64,000 nt of DNA from assembly GCA_003290165.1 (NCBI GenBank), contig QNQO01000675.1, forward strand, positions 496,001 to 560,000. Reading direction: 5' to 3'. The stretch's first letter is position 1. The number at the start of each line of letters is the position of its first letter. Under the pieces are notes generated by a model. It ran no database searches and was not told where the DNA came from. It saw only the letters and a list, made by a program, of their open reading frames with translations. The position numbers and the translations under genes were made by a program. Positions 55,897-64,000 of the stretch are shown here, piece after piece. The stretch is from Berberis thunbergii. Its lineage: Eukaryota; Streptophyta; Magnoliopsida; Ranunculales; Berberidaceae.

Positions 55897-58800
55897 ATGG
55901 CGGAGATGTTAAAGTCTGCTGGTGAATCTGTGACCACTGCATCCACCAGACGACGAGTTCAAATCTTCCGCCACGATCTTCCTTCGATTTTCAGTGGTTC
56001 AGGTAAAGTTTTGACTGAATTTTTTTTTTTTTTTTTGCATTTGTCGGCATTGTAGCAGATTTGTATTCATTTTTGGTGAATTTCTTTAACATTTTGTTTC
56101 CGAGAGTTTCTGTTGATCTAGTGGAGGAATTGAACTTTATAATATCGATTTTAGATTGTTTTTAGTAGCTAACAAGTCAGTTTGATTCAATTGGATAAAA
56201 TGAAGATCAAACATCAGTTGAATCAGATTAAGTTTAGTTGATTAGTTTGGGTGTTTAGTTGTTTGTTTTTGATTCTGGGTTCTTGGTAATGTTTGAATTC
56301 TCCAAGTTTTCGTCTCTTCTATATCTCCTTACTCAGATTATACAATTAGAGCTGAACTTTAGACAAACTAATCCTTACCCTTGAATATTGATTCAATGCT
56401 ACAATACACATCATACATGACAGATAGAGATGCCTTCTGTAGACTCAATGTTGAATGCACCAATTAACCCGATAAGTTCTATATTTGACCTCCTCACTTA
56501 TTATACTTGTCATAAGTGGTATTCTAGCTCTTATTTTTGCAATGCTTGGCCTTGGCCTCCCTCACCTTTTAATTTCTCAACCTTATCCTTTTTGAATCCT
56601 GCAGAAATATCAGCTGATTTAGCATCGCAGTTGGTGGATATCATTTTCAAAACTCTGTTAATATATGATGACCTTGCATCAAGAAAAGCTGTGGATGACG
56701 TGCTTGTCAAAGCTTTAGGTGAAACTAACTTCATGAAGAACTTTGCCGCTGTTCTTGTTCAGGCCATGGAGAAGCAGATAAAGTCCAACTCACATGTTGG
56801 ATGCCTTAAACTTCTTAAATGGTCTTGCCTTCTTCTAAGTGGTAGTCAGTTTATTTCCGTGTCCAAGAATGCAGTTTGGAGAATAGTTGCCTTGCAAGCA
56901 TCCCTACTTCATATTTCTTGTCTACATGGATCTTTCCGTTTGCGAAGAGCTTGCAAGCAAACATTTAGTCATCTATTTTCTCAGGTCCTTTTCAAAAATG
57001 TTCTTTTATTGTTTTCTGTTTCCTATGGTATATAGATCTTGTCCGCTAAATATTAACTATTGGTACTATCTTATCTGTACCTTTCAGTCACCAGCCCTGT
57101 ACAAAGTCTATATTGATGAGCTAAAGGATTCAAAGATCCAATGTAAAGATAGTGCTGAGTTGATATTATTGTTGTTAAATTATTCAACGTCTACTTCCCA
57201 ATTTGAGCAATACAAGGTAAAGTCTCTATATTTCACCCTAGTTTACCCTATAGATGCTTGGTTTGTTAGTTAGTTAATTCTAGTCTCATTTCCCTGGTTG
57301 AATATGTTCTGTTACTCAAAGTCGAAACTCTCGTGCAATCACGAAGCACTTTGAATATCAAATGATTTCCCATTCTAATTAGACATCTTCATTTACTTTG
57401 GTATTTTATGCCTTCCTGAATTTCTTATTCTGGATTTTACTTTCCACAGCCAATATTTCTTGAGATATACGTCAAAGCAGTGCTAAATGCAAAGGATAAG
57501 CCATCTGAGGATCTCAGTGAAGCTTTTCATCCACTTTTTACACACGTCTCCCATGAAGATTTTGCAACTGTTGTGGTTCCATCCTCTGTTAAAATGTTAA
57601 AAAGGAACCCTGAGATTGTCTTGGGGTCAGTTGGAGTTCTGTTGAAGTCAGTCAATCTTGATTTGAGTAAATATGCAGTGGAAATTCTTTTTGTGGTTCT
57701 ACCACAGGCGCGACATGCTGAAGAAGGAAGAAGAGTTGGGGCTTTGTCAATTATAGGGTGTTTGAGCAAAAAATCTAGTGATCCTGATGCTCTGCAAGCA
57801 ATGTTCAATGTGATAAAAGCCGTCATTGGAGGTTTTGTTCTTTTATTTGTTGGTTCATTTAATTTTTTTTACTTGTGTCTATGCACATGGTGTAATGCCT
57901 TGTTAAATGTGTGACCTGATCTACTTGCAAACAGGTTCAGAAGGAAGATTGGCATTTCCATACCAAAGGGTCGGTATGTTCAATGCACTGCAGGAACTAT
58001 CAAATGCTCCTGAAGGGAAGTCTCTGAACAGCCTCACGTCGACCATATGCACCTTTCTTTTGTCCTGTTACAAAAATGACGGTATTATTCCATATCCTTG
58101 ATATTTTTCTATCTCTTGCTGGCCGTATCCGACCCTTTCTCGCTCTCATAATTTCCCGATATTTGATTTAATTATTGCAGGAAATGAAGAAGTGAAGATT
58201 GCAATATTGCTCGCAGTAGCTTCATGGGTTGTGCGCTCTGCAGAATCTGTTCAATCAGATATTATTTCTTTTTTCGCTACAGGTCTCAAAGAGAAAGAGA
58301 CGCTAAGACGAGCGCATCTTCGTTGTCTGCGAGTCTTATGTAAAAATTCTGATGCTTGTTTAAGGGTGAGATACTGATATAGTCCTATTTCTCTTTCTCT
58401 CTTCCCATCTCTATAATTTTTTGCTTACATTTCACTCTATTGGTGTATTTATATGTTATCTGACCTCATTGTAGATATCACCTTTGCTGGGGCCTCTTGT
58501 CCAATTAGCGAAGACTGGTTTTACCAAAGCGGCACAACGGTTAGATGGAATTTATGCATTACTTGTAGTGGCTAAAATGGCATCCATCGATATTAAAGCT
58601 GGTATTTGCAATGTTGAAGATTCAGGAGTATTTGGTTATTTATACTTGTATTTTTACAATTGTTTATATGTCTATGTATGATTAAGGCTGAATATGTGTT
58701 ACTTTCCAGAGGAGACTTTGTCAAAGGAAAGGATCTGGTCATCGATCTCCCAGAATGAACCTTCTGTGGTTTCCATTTCACTGGTAAGAGTTCAGTCCTT

Positions 58801-61800
58801 TTTTATTTTGATATTGGAATGACTTTTATGTTGTAATCCAAAATCCAAGGAGTAAGAAACTCGGTCCCCTGTTGAACAATCTCTTTATAACGTATTGCAG
58901 GCTCTTAGCACCCAAAAATTTGGACAAACATCCGTCAATGTCGGACAATATTCCGTCAATCTCTCTTTCTCTCTCACTATATATAGGTGAAGGTAAAAAA
59001 GAAAACAATAAAAAAAATTAACAATCAAATATAGCGATTGAGTTTGACTGATCAGAAAAGAAGAAGATTAGTGGCCTTGGCGAGCTCCTTGTTCGTTTAT
59101 AACTTTGTTTCCTGAGTTTGTTTTACTGATACCATAAAAAAAAAAATCTCAAATATTGAAATAATCGCAAAACCCAAGGGGTTTTTGCAAGGGAACTATT
59201 TTGTCGGGGGTTCCACTGCTGTTCCTCCAATGTTCTATTTTTAATGCAATAATTCGTCTTCTAAAACTCTCTAATCAACAAGGGCATAAGGCCTTTGTTT
59301 ATAACAAGAGACCTTACTGTTTAAGATGCCCTTACAGAATCCCTCATAGTGTTGAGTATTCCAGCTCAATCTTACATTACAATGACAATATTACAACAAT
59401 ACAATACATAAACACATAATTCTTTTACACACACAAATAGCTCAACACCGAGCTTCTCCTCACAATGATCCAAGGCTCACAAGCTTGGATGCCTCAACCT
59501 CAACAATTCTTCCCCTATTTATAATCACAATGGAGGTAGAGGAAGGCTCTAGATAGCCTCAATATTTGATCCTCTAAAATTTTCCAACATTATCCACTCT
59601 TCTTCTTCTAGAGAATTCTTCCTTCATCTTCTATTATTCTCCATTTTCTCAATTTCTCTAGAAAATTCTTGAAACACCAATCAAGTTGGTGTTGCTCATC
59701 TCAACATCCCCCCTCAACACCAACTTGCTCATTTTTATCTTCTCACTCACCATCAATTTGCTGGTCTTCACGTTCACACACTATTTTCACATTCACACTA
59801 CCTTCTTGTTCACACATTACATTCTTCCAACATCACGATCCACCAACATCTCGATCAATTGATTCACGGACACAATCTGCACACATCATCAACTTCGTGT
59901 GCTCTCTTAGCACACAGACTCACAACTTCGTGCTCCTTTGGCACTTTCACATAACAACGTGCCCTCTAGCACCTCCACACACAGCGTGCTTCCTGGCACA
60001 ACCACACAACATGATCCATGGCACAGTCACACAACGTGCTCCATGGCACTACGAGACGTCGCTTGTCACTTTGATTACGCCGCATAACCATTTTCTACGG
60101 TATGGTGACAAAACTCCAACGTCTCGTCTCACAACGCGACCCTACGATCCATTATCGTAGCCTACGTCGCCTTCATCACCCTGCCTACTAGTCCACTCAC
60201 GGGGACCCGCTTCGTCTATGTACACAGACACACTGTCGGGGCCTGGCGTGACACCTCAAATATGACTTCACTTGTCCATGACCAATTGGCTTCACAATCT
60301 CCATGAACATCTCCTCGAAAATCTCACTCTGATCGTATGTATGAACAGTGAACAATACCGTACATATAAACAGTGTACAATACTTATGAGTAGTGTCGTC
60401 TTTCAAGGAATACTACTGTAAGCTCCGATGAAGAATATCACTCCGGCTGAACCTGCTCTGATACCAAATTGTTGAGTCTTCCAGCTCAATCTTACATTAC
60501 AATGACAATATTACAACAATACAATACATAAACACATAATTCTTTTACACACACAAATAGCTCAACACCGAGCTTCTCCTCACAATGATCCAAGGCTCAC
60601 AAGCTTGGATGCCTCAACCTCAACAATTCTTCCCTTATTTATAATCACAATGGAGGTAGAGGAAGGCTCTAGATAGCCTCACTATTTGACCCTCTAAAAT
60701 TTTCCAACATTATCCACTCTTCTTCTTTTAGAGAATTCTTCCTTCATCTTCTATTCTTCTCCATTTTCTCAATTTCTCTAGAAAATTCTTGAAACACCAA
60801 TCAAGTTGGTGTTGCTCATCTCAACACATAGTACGTTCGTTTAATATTCTAATCTATTTTTTCATGATTCCTGTGTACCATTTGGTATGTTTCATGGTTA
60901 AAACAACAACAACAACTCAAACAACTCATCGGAATTATCATTATTACTATCATTGTAATAATTGTTAACAATTTTAGCGTTAAAAGGATTTTGCATCGTG
61001 GGTAACTTTTGGAAACCAAAACTTTTCACGGTGAGGGAAACCAAAGTTTTGGCATTATAATGTTATAGTATAGAAAATTTAATATTTATAGGAGGTGACT
61101 ACTGGCCCAACGAATTTCATTATTTAACAGTATAGATTACTGATTTTTTCATTATTATTAATACTATGTTGTTCTTGTTATGTTTTTGTTTTTTATTTGA
61201 AAAGTTATGGTTCATGAAATTTCGTTATTTTTCAGCTTTCAAAATTATCAGTTGAGGATTGTATGGCGTGTATTGACGTTATTGAGGTGCTGCTTGTGGA
61301 TCACGTGCACAGGTTCTGTTCAACATCATGAAATGTTTCTGTGATGTTAGTTTATGTTATTCTGAATTACAGCCAGTTAGAGCTACAATGTAAGTTGAGA
61401 TCAAATTCATATTTTTTTAATCTTCTGCAGAGTGTTGGAGACCTTTTTTGCCAGAGCACTGTTAAAGGTAGGCTGAGCAAGAATTTACCATTCGAGTCAC
61501 TTTTTTCAGTCAGATGTATTGTTACTGATCGATGAGTGGTGTGATGCAGTTAATACTCCATCTTATCTGCCATCCGAATTGGGAGCTTCGTAGCAGGGCT
61601 TATGATGCAACAAAGAAAATACTCTCTACCACTCCACAATTATCAGATGATATCGTACTTGAATTTACAACCTTTCTTTCTGTGGTTGCGGACAAGGTTT
61701 ACCTTTGTAAGACAAGGTACGGTTGCTTCCTTTCCGAGAAATTTCTTTTATTTCTTTTTTCTCATCAACAACTGAAAATTATACTTGATTATTTAGATTT

Positions 61801-64000
61801 ATCATATTATGTTTGTAACTCGTGAGGTACTGGCATTTGAGAATTATGATAAGCTTTTGTTAATAAGGATGGGTGACATGTAAGAAAAGTTATTAATGTT
61901 TGGCTACTAGTCATGGTAGCAAATGTGGCCTTGAGAAGGTTGGCCATGGAAGGTTTTTTGTTGGAAATAGGGGTTAATGAAAGGTTTAAAGTGGTGGATG
62001 AAGCTGACCTCGATGTCTTCAATTTTCTCTCTGCTCCCTGAAGTTACAGGATTTGAATTAAAATATCCCACCCCTCTGTTTAAATTTAATAGCCGAAATT
62101 ACAGCCCTACCATTCTTTCCGGTGATCAGTTTACAGTATTAGTATTTTGTCATTTCCTGAATGTGTTTGATTTCTTGATACTTTTAGAACATGTTTCCAC
62201 TTCTCAGAACAACCATTTACTTCTAAACGCCCCTCGAAATTACAGTTATCTAATGCATTATCTTAGATTTTGTTGAATTTGCAGTGATGCGGAAACTTTG
62301 TTTGATTCTCAAATGCCCTTCCTTCCGTCAGTGGAGGTTTTGGTGAAGGCGTTGCTTTTGATTTCTTCACCGTCTCTAGCCGTTGGTCCACATGCATGCG
62401 CAAGACTTATCTTCTGTTCACATCATCCTTGTTTTGTTGGAACTCATAACAGAGGTTCAGTTTGGAAGGTAATTCTACCCTTCATTTTAGTTAGGTTAGG
62501 TTTCTTATGACTATATAGTCTGATTCATTTCGTGTACCTGAGCTGAAATCGCCAAACTCAAATGTAAACTATAACTGTGACGTTTACATGCTAATTTGTT
62601 TGGATTTCTTATATATACATGTTATACACTAAGTTTCCAGCAGTGACTTAAGTAGGTTTTACCTTTTTGACACTAGACATCTGTTTGGAGTTTATATTTG
62701 TTTCAGTTATTATTTTTTAAAGGTAGCTAAAACCTTACTAATTATTCATAAGCATACAAGTTAATTTTGCAATGGGAACTTATGTAAAAGTTTATACAAT
62801 ACTAGTAAGATGTGAGATCACCAGTCCTTCAGTGTGCCACTCAAAAACTACAAATCATTATGTCACAGCAAATTGAGTTGAAAAGAGACTCCCTTCTCCT
62901 AAGCTGATTAGATCAACAGCTTCCCTCCAAGTTTGCACAATACTAGTTAGTTGTGGTTCTCATTTGGCACTAGGGAAACATATGGGGAATTTTACAAAAT
63001 ATTCCATTCCACACTTGCATGTTTTAGTGGAAGAGTCTGTTCTGCTTAGTCACTAGCTTTGCCTATTGTTAATGAAACGAAATCTGCTTTGTTTTGTTGA
63101 TAATCAAAAGCACCTAGTTAGTTGTCTAATTTTGAGTCTATTTTGGCCGTCTCAGTGAGATGCTGAGCATCCTTGCTCGTCTCATCCCCTTTGAGCGATG
63201 TGTTTTTTGGGTAGAAGTTGATATCCTTTTATGTTCTGCTTGTAGGCTTCATCCTAGAGTTTTAGTGAACCTTGAAACTTTTCATGTTCTGCATTCATTC
63301 ATTTTCATGTGCATGGGCACATGCCCCTGTAGGCCTTATGATGTCTACGCAACGTTTTTCTGGAACCTTTAAGCTTTAATATTGAAACTTTTCATTTTTT
63401 TGCTAGGACATTCATTTCCTTTTTATGTGTCTCTGCTGTCATATTACTTTTTGGCTCCTTGTCTCATATTGATGTTCCATAAAATCTGTGTGTGCATGTA
63501 TGAGTTTCGACAAAAGTTCCGTGGCTCATGTATCTCACATTTATTGCTATTTTTCTCATGTTAACCTTCTGAAATGTTGATGTCATTTAAATAGGGGAAT
63601 AAATTGATGCAGCAAATTTTTTTAATCTTCCTTTTCAGAGGCTATGTAAGAGTTTGCAAAGGAATGGGTTTGATGTTTATGAAATTATTGCAACAGATTT
63701 GCAGAACATTATTGAGGTAAAGCAAAGACTTTGATCACATGGTTAAGTAATGCCTCTATTTGAGTGCTTTACAGTTCCTCTTGCATATGGTAATTGTGGG
63801 CAACATTTTGTTCCTGCATTTTTGTGCCATGTGCGTACTGTTTTTAAACATTTTCACAGAATAGTTCTTCATGTTCTGTCTTTAGTCTCCTATTGAACTG
63901 TCCATGATAATGTCTACTTTATTTATTAGCTGCACAAACCATGTGTACACTTGACTTTTTGATGCTGAGTTTCCACTTGGTTATTCATTATTTGACAGAA
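55897..64000 (+). CDS. GCN1: GCN1/ILITHYIA translational activator, 5' part of gene
   Basis: Start MAEMLKSAGESVTTASTRRR. GCN1 is a very large HEAT-repeat protein that binds ribosomes and activates the eIF2-alpha kinase GCN2; the plant homologue ILITHYIA also acts in immunity. Exons with matching phases: 55897-56002, 56605-56984, 57088-57216, 57450-57831, 57935-58081, 58181-58365, 58475-58601, 58710-58783, 61236-61312, 61431-61467, 61550-61716, 62285-62468, 63639-63716, and 63999 onward. This gives 691 residues of a protein usually about 2,600 long. Family blocks: ALGETNFMKNFAAVLVQAME, GCLKLLKWSCLLLS, VLLKSVNLDLSKYA, GRLAFPYQRVGM, SWVVRSAESVQ, HPNWELRSRAYDATKKIL, PFLPSVEVLVKALL. Introns 8, 11 and 12 are unusually long; intron 8 holds a retroelement. 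No break seen in the coding part. Confidence 0.95.
58784..59349. other. GCN1 intron 8, left part
   Basis: AT-rich intron. A ccgtcaat word recurs at about 58931 and 58953 beside a (ct)n tract. No gene. Confidence 0.45.
59350..60826 (-). mobile_element. TRIM-type miniature LTR retroelement in GCN1 intron 8
   Basis: 1477 bp. LTRs 59350-59706 and 60470-60826, 357 bp each, six differences by eye, TGTTGAG...CTCAACA. Target duplication catag at 59345-59349 and 60827-60831. The Met-tRNA primer site tggtatcagagc is on the - strand at 60455-60466, next to the right LTR; a purine tract (ttgagggggga) adjoins the left LTR. The 763-bp interior is Ser/His/Pro-coloured on + but codes for nothing real. It lies antisense to GCN1. 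Confidence 0.94.
60832..61235. other. GCN1 intron 8, right part
   Basis: AT-rich intron sequence, no other feature. It ends in the acceptor tatttttcag at 61235. Confidence 0.5.
61717..62284. other. GCN1 intron 11
   Basis: 568 bp, GT-AG, no insertion recognised. Confidence 0.6.
62469..63638. other. GCN1 intron 12
   Basis: 1170 bp, GT-AG, AT-rich. Short open frames within (for example 63160-63372) are not supported as exons. No TE end recognised. Confidence 0.55.

Noticed and set aside
59669..60160. 163-codon + strand frame inside the TRIM element
   Set aside because: Crosses the LTR border, reads against the element strand and is simple Ser/His/Thr-rich sequence.
61807..62276. Frames within GCN1 intron 11 as extra exons
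   Set aside because: Flanking exons 11 and 12 join in phase at conserved protein sequence without them.

Overview
This is an AT-rich, intron-containing nuclear segment of a flowering plant, most probably a eudicot. Three conserved host genes carry spliced plant-style coding exons. Almost everything else is transposable elements, endogenous pararetrovirus and their debris. I could run no search, so the species is not assigned.

Host genes, all on the + strand: (1) an ESF2/ABT1-type ribosome-biogenesis RNA-binding protein, seven exons from 5564 to 9473, with a tandemly duplicated last exon; (2) a 20S proteasome alpha-4 subunit (PAC/PSMA4 type), intronless coding region 40056-40808, probably with a leader exon about 4.6 kb upstream; (3) the first 13 exons of GCN1/ILITHYIA, from 55897 past the right edge, with a 1.5-kb TRIM retroelement in intron 8. 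A broken three-exon piece of an arginyl-tRNA synthetase gene lies on the - strand at 36407-37151.

Layout: 1-4618, pararetrovirus (Caulimoviridae) copy 1 on the - strand, abutting a 419-bp repeat that recurs at 38.7 kb. 5.5-9.8 kb, ESF2. 10.7-11.1 kb, a foldback MITE. 12156-18152, a Mutator-like element (MULE 1) with about 140-bp terminal inverted repeats; it carries a FAR1/SWIM-type transposase gene (-) and a convergent small gene for an RNase H1 hybrid-binding-domain protein with a membrane tail (+). 18305-18450, a hairpin. 20811-29219, a nearly intact LTR element of LARD/TR-GAG type on the - strand with 1.9-kb LTRs. 30076-34600, pararetrovirus copy 2 (-). 35.2-40.8 kb, the proteasome locus with an inserted 820-bp hAT-like element. 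44.0 to about 55.5 kb, a second, more decayed MULE of the same two-gene design in opposite orientation, split by a 6.2-kb L1-type LINE (-) and by a collapsed chromovirus.

The most interesting observations are these. The MULE family has a paired-gene design, seen twice, in which the visible start codons lie just after a splice acceptor. The two pararetrovirus copies share the same nonsense and frame lesions, which points to copying of an already dead provirus inside the genome. The final ESF2 exon is duplicated with a destroyed acceptor. An in-frame minisatellite has expanded inside LINE ORF1. No tRNA, rRNA, CRISPR or bacterial-type feature was seen.
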